From contig JAGDCM010000091.1 of the NCBI GenBank assembly GCA_017958545.1, positions 1 to 64,000 of the forward strand: a stretch of 64,000 bases of DNA, given 5' to 3'. This DNA is from Bacteroidaceae bacterium. GTDB lineage: Bacteria > Bacteroidota > Bacteroidia > Bacteroidales > Bacteroidaceae. The first letter of the stretch is position 1. Each line of letters begins with the position of its first letter. Shown here piece by piece: positions 1 through 8,007 of the stretch. Both the position numbers and the translations under genes were made by a program. The notes under the pieces were generated by a model. That model was not told where the DNA came from. It searched no databases and worked only from the letters and a program-made list of their open reading frames with translations.

Positions 1-228
1 AATGTGGGCACAGCACCTCTCATCATCAATCAGGCATTTGCCTCCTGCGGATGCACAACGCCCGATTTCCCCAAGACACCTATCAAACCGGGTGAGAGCG
101 GAACTATCGGTGTGACGTACAACGGACAGGGACGACCCTTCGGTCGCTTCACAAAAACTGTCACGGTACGATGCAACGGCAAGACGGAAGTGGTGCGTCT
201 GACTATCGAAGGAGAAATGACAGAATAA
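1..228 (+). CDS. DUF1573 family protein, C-terminal fragment (5' cut by window edge)
   Basis: The reading frame is open from base 1, so the start lies outside the window; a GTG at base 4 is in frame but falls in mid-domain and is not credible as a start. The visible 75 residues contain the pattern 'NVGTAPLIINQAFASCGCT' followed by a beta-rich tail, which is the hallmark of DUF1573, an immunoglobulin-like domain with a conserved Cys-Gly-Cys common in exported Bacteroidetes proteins. Function is not established for the family. The next gene begins 33 bases downstream on the same strand, so the two could share a transcript. The family call is confident; nothing can be said about the missing N-terminus. 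Confidence 0.85.
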   Translation, partial: NVGTAPLIINQAFASCGCTTPDFPKTPIKPGESGTIGVTYNGQGRPFGRFTKTVTVRCNGKTEVVRLTIEGEMTE

Positions 229-261
229 AAATGTCTTTATTAACCCATAACCTAATATAAT

Positions 262-1572
262 ATGAAGAAGACACTTATCGTCATCCTCAGTCTTTGGATG
301 GCTGTCTTTGCCGTGAACGCAAAGGGCAAGAAGAACGAGCGCCAGCTGACCGACCGCGAATACTGGGCAGCTCTCGCCTATCGCATGGCGGCTCCTGTGC
401 TGGAGAATATGGCAAAGGGAGAACTGCAGAAGAACATGCAGCTGGAACTCTCTCCCACCTGGGACAATCGCGACAAAAAAGTGGCCTATATGGAATGCTT
501 CGGTCGTCTGATGGCCGGCATAGCTCCCTGGCTCAATCTTCCCGATGACGATACGGCAGAAGGTAAGATGAGAAGCCAGCTGCGCGAGTGGGCACTCAAG
601 GCCTATGCCAATGCCGTAGATCCCGAGAGCCCCGACTATCTCGGATGGAAGAGCGGCGGACAGACACTTGTGGACGGCGCCTATGTAGCAGAGTCGCTCT
701 ACAGAGGATGGGACGGTATCTGGATGCGTCTCGACTCTCTGACGAAGGCACGCTATATCAAAGAATTCCAGGGATTGCGACGCTATGATCCGTGCTACAC
801 CAACTGGCTCCTCTTCTCCGCTATGGAAGAATGCTTCATTGCAAAGGCCGGTGGCGATGCAGACTGGTTCAGAATACATCGCGCAATGGAGAAGATAGAG
901 GAATGGTACGTAGGTGACGGATGGTATTCCGACGGTCCTTCGTTTGCTTTCGACTACTACAACTCATACGTCATCCAACCCATGTATGTGGAATGTCTGG
1001 AGATGATACGCCAAGTGAGAGGCAACGACAGTTGGACTGTAAGAACCTATGTTCCCACAACAGACAGAAACGAAGGTGCCAACTACCGCTATGCTGCCGC
1101 TTTGAAGAGAATGCAGAAGTTCGGTGTCATACTCGAGCGCCTTATATCTCCGGAAGGCACATTCCCCGTATTCGGTCGCAGTATTCCCTACCGTATGGCA
1201 ACAATGCAGCCTCTGGCTCAGCTTGCTTGGCGCAAACAACTGCCCGAAGAACTGCACAACGGACAAGTGAGAGCCGCTCTCACAGCTGTTATGCACCGTA
1301 TGTTCGACGGCAAGGGTGAAAGCAACTTCACAAAGGACGGATATCTCACTATCGGCTTTGTGGGCAGTCATCCCAACGTTGCCGACTGGTACACGAACAA
1401 CGGCAGCCTCTATATGACCTCTCTCGCTTTCATGCCTCTCGGTTTGCCGGAAAACGACGACTTCTGGACAGCTCCCGCAGAAAAGTGGACAAGCAAGAAA
1501 GCATGGGAAGGCGACGACTTCCCCAAGGACCACAAGTGGAAGATAAACCGTCAGATACTCTATTGGGAATAA
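262..1572 (+). CDS. DUF2264 domain-containing exported protein
   Basis: This encodes 436 residues. A basic start and hydrophobic segment (residues 1-20, ending ...VNAKG) look like a Sec signal peptide, so the protein is probably periplasmic or outer-membrane facing. The body matches the DUF2264 family: an N-terminal 'REYW..LAYRMAAPVLENMAKGEL' segment, a 'PTWDNRDKKVAYMECFGRL' segment near 65-85, and Trp/Tyr-rich helices reminiscent of alpha/alpha toroid glycan-active proteins. A role in carbohydrate processing is a family-level inference, since no catalytic residue is established here. The stop codon TAA is directly followed by the ATG of the ABC gene, so translation of the two is probably coupled. 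Confidence 0.85.
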   Translation: MKKTLIVILSLWMAVFAVNAKGKKNERQLTDREYWAALAYRMAAPVLENMAKGELQKNMQLELSPTWDNRDKKVAYMECFGRLMAGIAPWLNLPDDDTAEGKMRSQLREWALKAYANAVDPESPDYLGWKSGGQTLVDGAYVAESLYRGWDGIWMRLDSLTKARYIKEFQGLRRYDPCYTNWLLFSAMEECFIAKAGGDADWFRIHRAMEKIEEWYVGDGWYSDGPSFAFDYYNSYVIQPMYVECLEMIRQVRGNDSWTVRTYVPTTDRNEGANYRYAAALKRMQKFGVILERLISPEGTFPVFGRSIPYRMATMQPLAQLAWRKQLPEELHNGQVRAALTAVMHRMFDGKGESNFTKDGYLTIGFVGSHPNVADWYTNNGSLYMTSLAFMPLGLPENDDFWTAPAEKWTSKKAWEGDDFPKDHKWKINRQILYWE

Positions 1573-3012
1573 ATGAGCATTATTCGGATTGACGAGGGCG
1601 TGGTGAGAAACCCGGAATGGCGCATGAATGCGCCCGTAAGTCTCACCATCGACGATGGAATGCAGATTGCCGTTGTAGGCGACAATGCTGCCGGCAAGAC
1701 CCGTCTGGTGGAAATACTGACGGGACACTATCCTCTCCTGCTCAACGAGGTGCACTACGATTTTTCGCAGACACCGCGCCCCCTCATATCCGACAATCTT
1801 AAATATATCACATTCCGAGACAGTTACGGAGAAAGCGACGGTACATATTATCTTCAGCAGCGCTGGAACCAACACGATATAGACGAGAATACACCCACCG
1901 TGGGACAACTGCTCTCCAAGATTCCGGAAGCAGTACCGGGACTGAGGGAACGCCTCTACAGCATGTTCCACATGGAGTCGTTGCTGGATGAATATATCAT
2001 CAGTATCTCCAGCGGAGAGCTGCGTAAATTCCAACTGACACGCGTACTACTCACCGCCCCGCACGTCCTTGTGATGGACAATCCGTATATCGGACTTGAC
2101 GCAGAAGCGAGAGACCTGCTCACGGGTCTCTTCGAAACGATGATTAAGAAGTGTCAGCTGCTCTGCGTACTCATTCTCTCAAGGGACGATATGATACCTC
2201 ATTTCGTCACGCATATCGTACCGGTGGAAGGATTGAATGTGCTCCCGATGATTAGGCGTGAGGAATACAGCCCGCGCAAACATTGGCGAGAGACATCGTC
2301 ACACGAATTCACTACGGGTATGACATCGTGCAAGACACAGGTGATGCAACCCGAGATACTGCGTTTCACAGATGTCACCATACGATACGGGGAACGCACC
2401 ATACTGAAGAATCTCAACTGGGTGGTGCGACAAGGTGAACGCTGGGCTCTGCGAGGTGAGAACGGTGCAGGAAAAAGCACTCTCCTATCCCTCGTCACTG
2501 CCGACAACCCACAGGGATATGCCTGCGACATATCACTCTTCGGACGCAAACGCGGCACGGGCGAAAGCATCTGGGATATAAAGAAGAGAATCGGCTATGT
2601 GTCTCCTGAGCTCCATCGTGCCTATCAGAAGGACATACCCGCTATCGACATCGTTGCTTCCGGACTCTCCGACTCTGTGGGGCTCTATCACCGTCCCACA
2701 ACCTCCGAGCGCGAAAAGTGTCTTGTGTGGATGAAACGTTTCGGCATTGAAGCCATAGCATCCCGCACATTCCTGAAGCTCTCCAGCGGAGAACAACGTC
2801 TCTGTCTTCTGGCAAGAGCTTTTGTGAAGCAACCGGATTTGCTCATTCTCGATGAACCGCTTCACGGACTTGATTTGGGACGCTGCCTGATGGTGCAGCA
2901 AATCATTGATGAATATATGCAGGACTGCAATAAGACACTCATCATGGTGTCGCACTACGCAGAGGAACTTCCTCCCTGCATCACACACGAAAAGTTTCTG
3001 AAAAGGAACTAA
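1573..3012 (+). CDS. ModF-like protein with two ABC ATPase domains
   Basis: This 479-residue soluble protein has two ABC nucleotide-binding domains and no membrane segment, the layout of ModF/PhrA (about 490 aa). Domain 1 has Walker A GDNAAGKT at 36-43, signature SSGEL at 146-150 and Walker B 'VMDN' at 167-170. Domain 2 has GENGAGKST at 295-303, LSSGEQ at 403-408, LILDEP at 424-429 and the switch His at 461. In domain 1 the catalytic Glu after Walker B is Asn170 and the switch position reads Ser-Arg, so this half probably binds but does not hydrolyse ATP well. It starts at the base after the DUF2264 stop. No permease lies nearby, so the partner is unknown; a link to molybdate rests only on family resemblance. 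Confidence 0.8.
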   Translation: MSIIRIDEGVVRNPEWRMNAPVSLTIDDGMQIAVVGDNAAGKTRLVEILTGHYPLLLNEVHYDFSQTPRPLISDNLKYITFRDSYGESDGTYYLQQRWNQHDIDENTPTVGQLLSKIPEAVPGLRERLYSMFHMESLLDEYIISISSGELRKFQLTRVLLTAPHVLVMDNPYIGLDAEARDLLTGLFETMIKKCQLLCVLILSRDDMIPHFVTHIVPVEGLNVLPMIRREEYSPRKHWRETSSHEFTTGMTSCKTQVMQPEILRFTDVTIRYGERTILKNLNWVVRQGERWALRGENGAGKSTLLSLVTADNPQGYACDISLFGRKRGTGESIWDIKKRIGYVSPELHRAYQKDIPAIDIVASGLSDSVGLYHRPTTSEREKCLVWMKRFGIEAIASRTFLKLSSGEQRLCLLARAFVKQPDLLILDEPLHGLDLGRCLMVQQIIDEYMQDCNKTLIMVSHYAEELPPCITHEKFLKRN

Positions 3013-3020
3013 GTCTCCCC

Positions 3021-3788
3021 TTAAAAATCTCTGTCTTTCAATACGGGGAACTTCTCTCTGAACGTGCGGAGCTTCTCCATATCAAACTCTGCCGTCACCA
3101 CAGATTCGCTTCCCGTAGGTGCTGCTGCTATCACATTTCCATAGGGATATACCACCACCGTTCCTCCATCGTATTCACACACGGGGTCGTTGCCGATGCG
3201 GTTCACACCGAGCACATAGCTTTGGTTTTCCATCGCGCGTGCCTGCAACAGAACATCCCAGGCATGCTGTCGTTTGTTCGGCCACGAAGCCACATAGATG
3301 ATGCAATCGTAGTCATCCAAACAGCGTCCCCACATCGGGAAACGCAGGTCGAAACACACTTGAAGCAGGAAACGCACACCTCGCCATTCGACAATGACAC
3401 GCTCCTTCCCCGAAGTGTACGACATTGTCTCGCCTCCGTATTCAAACAGATGATGCTTATCGTAATACTTCACTCCTCCTTCTGCCTCCGGACGGACGAA
3501 ATACATACGGTTGCGCCATTGTGCCACACCGTCTTCCACCACTCTCGTTGCAACACTTCCGCACACAGCTGCTCTGCGCTCCTCTGCCATACGTTTCATC
3601 CAAGCCAGCGTCTCTGCGCTCCAACGCGGCGAGAGACAGTCTTCCGGTTCTACAACAAAACCGGTATCAAACATCTCAGGCATCACATACAAATCCGCTT
3701 CCGTGCGAAGCATCATATCCTGAAAATGCTGCCTGTTTTTCTCAGGGGCAGCCCACAAAACATCTGATTGAAGAAGTGCTACTTTCAT
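3021..3788 (-). CDS. Carbon-nitrogen hydrolase, omega-amidase (YafV) type
   Basis: This nitrilase-superfamily enzyme has 255 residues from the chosen start. The catalytic triad is visible: Glu38 in 'MPEMFDTGF', Lys111 in 'YDKHHLFEYG' and Cys145 in 'LLQVCFDLRFP'. The short 'EYGGE' stretch and overall length match YafV-type omega-amidases, which hydrolyse alpha-ketoglutaramate or alpha-ketosuccinamate in the cytoplasm. The frame extends 11 codons upstream to 3821, but those residues are not family-like and run into the terminator hairpin of the ilv operon, so the internal ATG giving 'MKVALLQSDV' is preferred. It is convergent with the ABC gene, with only eight bases between them. The exact substrate is inferred from the family. 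Confidence 0.85.
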   Translation of the reverse strand: MKVALLQSDVLWAAPEKNRQHFQDMMLRTEADLYVMPEMFDTGFVVEPEDCLSPRWSAETLAWMKRMAEERRAAVCGSVATRVVEDGVAQWRNRMYFVRPEAEGGVKYYDKHHLFEYGGETMSYTSGKERVIVEWRGVRFLLQVCFDLRFPMWGRCLDDYDCIIYVASWPNKRQHAWDVLLQARAMENQSYVLGVNRIGNDPVCEYDGGTVVVYPYGNVIAAAPTGSESVVTAEFDMEKLRTFREKFPVLKDRDF

Positions 3789-3802
3789 GGTGGAAAGATT
3801 TA

Positions 3803-3843
3803 AAAAAGTGGAGAGCGCCACACGTTTCTGGGCAGCGCTCTCC
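3803..3843 (-). terminator. Rho-independent terminator of the ilv operon
   Basis: GGAGAGCGC at 3810-3818 pairs perfectly with GCGCTCTCC at 3835-3843 (9 bp, 16-base loop). On the minus strand the hairpin is followed by a run of six T. It begins 14 bases after the ilvC stop codon, between ilvC and the nitrilase start. Confidence 0.75.
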
Positions 3844-3856
3844 TGATTGTGATTGA

Positions 3857-4900
3857 TTAGTTGTTCTCGGGACGGAGCTTGCGAACCACCTCAGCGGTAC
3901 GCCACATCTCGCTCTCGTGGAGAGCCTTGAGCTCCTTCTCCAGACCTACACGGTAGTCGGGCTTGGAGTTAGCGTCGATAGAGATCTGAGCCTCGTTGCC
4001 GCACTTCACGCTGGCATAGAGCTTCTCCACAACGGGCTTGATAGCATCGTGGAAGGGGCCCATCCAGTCGAGAGCACCACGCTGTGCTGTAGTAGAGCAG
4101 TTGGCATACATCCAGTCCATACCCTTGGCAGCGAAGAGAGGCATCAGCGACTGTGTCAGCTCCTCAACGGTCTCGTTGAAAGCCTCAGAGGGAGTGTGAC
4201 CGTTCTCACGCAGCACCTCGTACTGAGCCAGGAGCAGACCCTGAATAGCACCCATCAGAGAACCGCGCTCGCCAGTGAGGTCGGAGGTAGCCTCGCGCTG
4301 GAATGTTGTCTCGAAGAGATAGCCGCTACCGATACCGATACCCAGAGCCAGAGTACGCTCAAGAGCCTTGCCGGTGTAGTCCTGATATACAGCGTATGAG
4401 CTGTTCAGACCGCGACCCTCAAGGAACATGGTACGCAGTGATGTACCAGAACCCTTGGGAGCAACCATGATAACATCGATGTCCTTCTGGGGAACACAAC
4501 CTGTGCGGTCGTTCCAAGTGATAGCGAAACCGTGAGAGAAATACAGAGCGTTACCGGGCTGCAGGCACTTCTGCAGTGTGGGCCATACGCTCATCACAGC
4601 TGCGTCAGAGAGCAGACACATAACGATGGTACCCTTTGTGGCAGCCTCCTCGATAGAGAAGAGTGTCTCACCCGGCTTCCAGCCGTCAGCAACAGCCTTG
4701 TCGTAGGTCTTACCCTGACGCTGACCGACGATTACATTGAAACCGTTGTCACGCAGGTTGCAAGCCTGACCGGGACCCTGCACGCCGTAACCGATTACGG
4801 CAATTGTCTCGTCCTTCAACACCTCACGAGCCTTCTCGAGAGGAAACTCCTCGCGGGTCATCACTTCCTCGATAACGCCGCCAAAATTCATTTTTGCCAT
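3857..4900 (-). CDS. ilvC: Ketol-acid reductoisomerase
   Basis: This encodes 347 residues. IlvC converts acetolactate or acetohydroxybutyrate to the 2,3-dihydroxy acids using NAD(P)H and Mg2+, the second common step of valine and isoleucine synthesis. The Rossmann motif GYGVQG is at 37-42 with the cofactor-selecting loop 'GQRQGKTY' after it, 'HGFAI' follows at about 124-128, and 'APKGSGTSLR' is the variant found in Bacteroidetes enzymes. The C-terminal knotted domain contains 'GERGSLMGAIQGLL' and 'EEL'. It is the last gene of the minus-strand ilv operon, 60 bases after the thioesterase gene, and is followed by a terminator. The NADH/NADPH preference cannot be read with certainty. Confidence 0.97.
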   Translation of the reverse strand: MAKMNFGGVIEEVMTREEFPLEKAREVLKDETIAVIGYGVQGPGQACNLRDNGFNVIVGQRQGKTYDKAVADGWKPGETLFSIEEAATKGTIVMCLLSDAAVMSVWPTLQKCLQPGNALYFSHGFAITWNDRTGCVPQKDIDVIMVAPKGSGTSLRTMFLEGRGLNSSYAVYQDYTGKALERTLALGIGIGSGYLFETTFQREATSDLTGERGSLMGAIQGLLLAQYEVLRENGHTPSEAFNETVEELTQSLMPLFAAKGMDWMYANCSTTAQRGALDWMGPFHDAIKPVVEKLYASVKCGNEAQISIDANSKPDYRVGLEKELKALHESEMWRTAEVVRKLRPENN

Positions 4901-4960
4901 TGTCTTTCTTTTTTAATGGTTTGGTTATTGTTTACTATATGTTTTCTCTTTTTATATTTC

Positions 4961-5704
4961 TCATTCAAAGAATATTATCCTCGACTGGCACACCACACTG
5001 CCGTCAGCTTTCTTCACCTCCACATCCTTTTCGCCGCGCTCTCCTTTCTGTACGTAGAACGAGAGTTCGTCACCCATTCTGGCTTCCGTCTTGTAGGCAA
5101 TCTCGAAGCGCCTGATACCCTTCTCAAACTGTTCCAGAGGGAAGAGATTCAGAATGTGTTCCACATATTTTATGGAGTTGACGTGACCGTTGATATCAAT
5201 GTCGCTGTATTGAGGTTGGAGAGTGCGCACGAGAGCGGCGTTGTTGAAGCGGTAGCGTCCGTGCCCCTCTATAGGGCATACGTTTTCCTCCTCGCTCACC
5301 ACATAACGCAGGATATCTCCGTCGTAGAGCGTCATCAGGTCGCACGGTTTGCGCGTATCGATATCTATCATCGCCCACACGCTGCGTGCATATCCCATCG
5401 GTGTGCCGTCTTCGCGCAGGATGGAGAAGTTACGGTTGGTGAACAGCTTCATCACGCTCTCCACCCACGTGCGTATCTCTATGTTCTCATAGTTGCGCGG
5501 CATCTCCGTCATCTCTATCGACAGACGCGAGAGCACCCACGTGTGCTGTGTCTCGTTCAGCGCTCCGATGCCCCACCCCCTTCGTGTGGAGTGGTTGCCG
5601 GCTGCGTTGAGAAGGTGATTACCCAGCACACCCATGAATATCCTCCCCGTGAAGTCCACGTGGAAGGGTTCGACATACACCTTATGAGAATCTATCTTCT
5701 CCAT
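4961..5704 (-). CDS. Acyl-[acyl-carrier-protein] thioesterase (FatA/FatB type)
   Basis: This 247-residue protein is built as two hotdog domains. The N-terminal half has 'VDFTGRIFMGVLGNHLLNAAG' and 'TWVLSRLSIEM'; the C-terminal half has 'QYSDIDINGHVNSIKYVEHILN', where the Asn-x-His pair (NGHVN) matches the catalytic Asn/His of plant-type acyl-ACP thioesterases. It should release fatty acids from ACP in the cytoplasm. It sits between ilvN and ilvC, and this placement, known in other Bacteroidales, suggests a link to branched-chain acyl groups made from the same keto-acid pathway; that link is inference. The gap to ilvN upstream is only six bases. Confidence 0.92.
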   Translation of the reverse strand: MEKIDSHKVYVEPFHVDFTGRIFMGVLGNHLLNAAGNHSTRRGWGIGALNETQHTWVLSRLSIEMTEMPRNYENIEIRTWVESVMKLFTNRNFSILREDGTPMGYARSVWAMIDIDTRKPCDLMTLYDGDILRYVVSEEENVCPIEGHGRYRFNNAALVRTLQPQYSDIDINGHVNSIKYVEHILNLFPLEQFEKGIRRFEIAYKTEARMGDELSFYVQKGERGEKDVEVKKADGSVVCQSRIIFFE

Positions 5705-5710
5705 GCTTCC

Positions 5711-6247
5711 TTATTTGTTCAGCTCACGCTGCTCCAGATACTGGTCGAGGTGTTCGATGCAGTCGCGTGTCACAGCGATGCGTCCCGAGCGTACGAACTG
5801 TCTCACGATACCCATCTCGTTGAGCGCTTCGAAGAGAGAGAGGATATCCTCCGTGAGTCCCTTCTTCTCCACGATGCTGAATGTGGGGTTCACCTCCACG
5901 ATACGCGCTCCGTGATGACGCACAGCCTTGCTGGCGGCGGGGTTCTGCAGCAGACCCTCCGTACTTATCTTCAGCAGGCAGGCCTCCATGATGAATATCT
6001 CGTCGTCGGTGAAATAGTTAGCCTGCAACACATCGATTTTCTTCTCCATCTGCTTGCACAGCGTCATCACCATCTCCTCCGTGCAGAAACACGTGATGGT
6101 GTATTTGTGTACACCCGGAGTGGACGAAGCACACACATTGAGGCTCTCGATGTTCACCTGACGGCGTGTAAACACGGCTGTGATTTGGTTCAATATACCA
6201 GCAAAGTTCTCTGAGTATATGATGAGGGTATATAGTTTCGTTTCCAT
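5711..6247 (-). CDS. ilvN: Acetolactate synthase, small regulatory subunit
   Basis: This encodes 178 residues from the chosen start. It is the ACT-domain subunit that activates IlvB and carries valine feedback inhibition. Residues 1-80 form the ACT fold ('TLIIYSENFAGILNQITAVFTRRQVNIESLNV'), and the rest is the dimerising tail found in long IlvN forms. The ATG at 6247 overlaps the ilvB stop in a TGATG junction, which favours coupled translation; an alternative ATG at 6253 would add Met-Leu. The six-base gap to the thioesterase places it firmly in the operon. Confidence 0.93.
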   Translation of the reverse strand: METKLYTLIIYSENFAGILNQITAVFTRRQVNIESLNVCASSTPGVHKYTITCFCTEEMVMTLCKQMEKKIDVLQANYFTDDEIFIMEACLLKISTEGLLQNPAASKAVRHHGARIVEVNPTFSIVEKKGLTEDILSLFEALNEMGIVRQFVRSGRIAVTRDCIEHLDQYLEQRELNK

Positions 6248-7959
6248 CAGCATTCTACGTTAAGTTGCATTTCATCCACAGCACGTCCGGGTGCAGTCAT
6301 GGGTTCCACGTTGGCGTCGGGCTTTATCACAGCCTCCAGGAAGAAGGCTCCCTTCGTGTTGAGCATCTCCTGAATGGCGTCCTGCAGCTCTGCCCTGTCC
6401 TTCACAATGCGGTGAGGAATGTTGTAGGCCTCAGCCACCTTGCCGAAGTCGGGATTCACCATGGGAGTGAACGAGCGCTTGTGGTTGAAGAACATATCTT
6501 GCCACTGACGCACATTGCCCAGATAGCTGTTGTTGAGGAGTATCATCTTCACGGGAATCTGGTATTCCATGATGGTGCCGAACTCCTGTATCATCATCTG
6601 CAGACCTCCGTCGCCCATGAAGCAGCATACCGTGCGGTCGGGAGCACCGTATGTGGCACCCATTGCTGCGGGCAGTCCGTAGCCCATCGTACCCATACCG
6701 CCGGAAGTGGCAATCGAACGGGGCTTGTGGAACTTGTAGTAGCGCACCGACATCAGCTGGTTCTGACCCACGTCGGTCACCAGTATGGATTCCGAATTGG
6801 TGGCCTTTGCCACAGCGTGTGCCACCTCACCCATGAGCAGCGGACCGCTCGTAGGCTTCGTTGCGGGTGTTATCACGCGCTCTATTTCCTGCTGACGCAG
6901 CGGCTGGAACGATTCCTTCCAATCCGTGTGATCAGCTTCCTTAAGCAATGCCGTGATGGCGGGCAGCGTCTTCTTGCAGTCACCCACAACGGCCACCGTC
7001 GTCTTCACGTTCTTGTCTATCTCGGAGGCATCGATGTCCAGATGTATTATCTTAGCCTGCTTGGCATACTTGCTCAGATTGCCCGTCACGCGGTCGGAGA
7101 AGCGCATGCCGACTGCGATTATCACATCGGCCTCCTGCTCCTTGATATTCACGCTGTAGCTGCCGTGCATACCGAGCATACCCATATTGAGCTTGTGGTT
7201 GGAAGGCAGAGCGGAAAGTCCCAGCATCGTACGTCCGGCCGGTATGTCGGCTTTCTCGAGGAATGCCTTGAGTTCTTCCTGGGCATTACCCAGTTCCACA
7301 CCCTGTCCCACCAGCGCCAGAGGTTTCTTTGCGCTGTTGATGAGTTCGGCAGCTGCCTTGATGGCTTCTTCCTTCGGTTCGGGAGAAGGCACGTAGGAAC
7401 GTATGAAGTGCACGTCGGCGGGCTTGTATTCCACGAGGTCCGTCTGTGCGTTCTTCGTGAAGTCGAGAACCACAGGACCGGGTCTGCCCGAACTTGCGAT
7501 AAAGAATGCACGGCTCACAGCCCATGCCACATCTTCCGCACGTCGTATCTGGTATGTCCATTTCGTGATGGGCTGTGCCACGCTCACGAGGTCCACCTCC
7601 TGGAAGGCATCGCTTCCCAGCATCGGGGTTCCCACCTGTCCGGCTATCACCACGATGGGCGTCGAGTCCATCATAGCGTCTGCCACACCTGTCAGCGTGT
7701 TTGTCACACCGGGACCCGATGTCACCAGCGTCACACCCACCTTGCCGCTCACTCGGGCAAAACCTTCTGCTGCGTGTGTGGCGGCCTGTTCGTGGCGCAC
7801 CAGCACGTGTTCAAAACATTTCTTCTCTCCTCTTGTGTAGTCGTAGAGAGCATCGTAGGTGGGCATGATAGCTCCGCCCGGATAACCGAATATGGTGGTT
7901 ACGCCTTCATTCTTCAGCGAAAGCATCAATGCCTCTGCACCTGTTACCTTTTCTGCCAT
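6247..7959 (-). CDS. ilvB: Acetolactate synthase, large catalytic subunit
   Basis: This encodes 570 residues. It is the ThDP-, FAD- and Mg2+-dependent enzyme that condenses pyruvate with pyruvate or 2-oxobutyrate. Visible marks are the N-terminal 'FGYPGGAIMPTYDAL' with the catalytic Glu in 'LVRHEQAATHAAEGFARVSG', the FAD domain 'MLGMHGSYSVNIKEQEADVIIAVGMRFSDRVTG' (split here over about 258-295), and the ThDP motif starting 'GDGGLQMMIQE' and ending 'NNSYLGNVRQWQ'. Length is normal for the family. It is preceded by ilvD with a 47-base gap that carries a 7-bp repeat tract, and it overlaps the ilvN start. Confidence 0.97.
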   Translation of the reverse strand: MAEKVTGAEALMLSLKNEGVTTIFGYPGGAIMPTYDALYDYTRGEKKCFEHVLVRHEQAATHAAEGFARVSGKVGVTLVTSGPGVTNTLTGVADAMMDSTPIVVIAGQVGTPMLGSDAFQEVDLVSVAQPITKWTYQIRRAEDVAWAVSRAFFIASSGRPGPVVLDFTKNAQTDLVEYKPADVHFIRSYVPSPEPKEEAIKAAAELINSAKKPLALVGQGVELGNAQEELKAFLEKADIPAGRTMLGLSALPSNHKLNMGMLGMHGSYSVNIKEQEADVIIAVGMRFSDRVTGNLSKYAKQAKIIHLDIDASEIDKNVKTTVAVVGDCKKTLPAITALLKEADHTDWKESFQPLRQQEIERVITPATKPTSGPLLMGEVAHAVAKATNSESILVTDVGQNQLMSVRYYKFHKPRSIATSGGMGTMGYGLPAAMGATYGAPDRTVCCFMGDGGLQMMIQEFGTIMEYQIPVKMILLNNSYLGNVRQWQDMFFNHKRSFTPMVNPDFGKVAEAYNIPHRIVKDRAELQDAIQEMLNTKGAFFLEAVIKPDANVEPMTAPGRAVDEMQLNVEC

Positions 7960-7972
7960 TATATTTTTAAGC

Positions 7973-8007
7973 CTAAAACTCTAAACTCTCAAATCTCAAA
8001 TCTCAAC
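7973..8007. repeat. Degenerate 7-bp tandem repeat between ilvD and ilvB
   Basis: Five consecutive heptamers read ctaaaac, tctaaac, tctcaaa, tctcaaa, tctcaac. They fill most of the ilvB-ilvD gap and run to the ilvD stop codon. The period is strict although the unit drifts. It belongs to the class of 7-bp tracts listed elsewhere in this window. Confidence 0.75.

Noticed and set aside
4532..6214. 560-codon open frame on the plus strand
   Set aside because: It runs antisense across ilvC, the thioesterase and ilvN, with no domain pattern.
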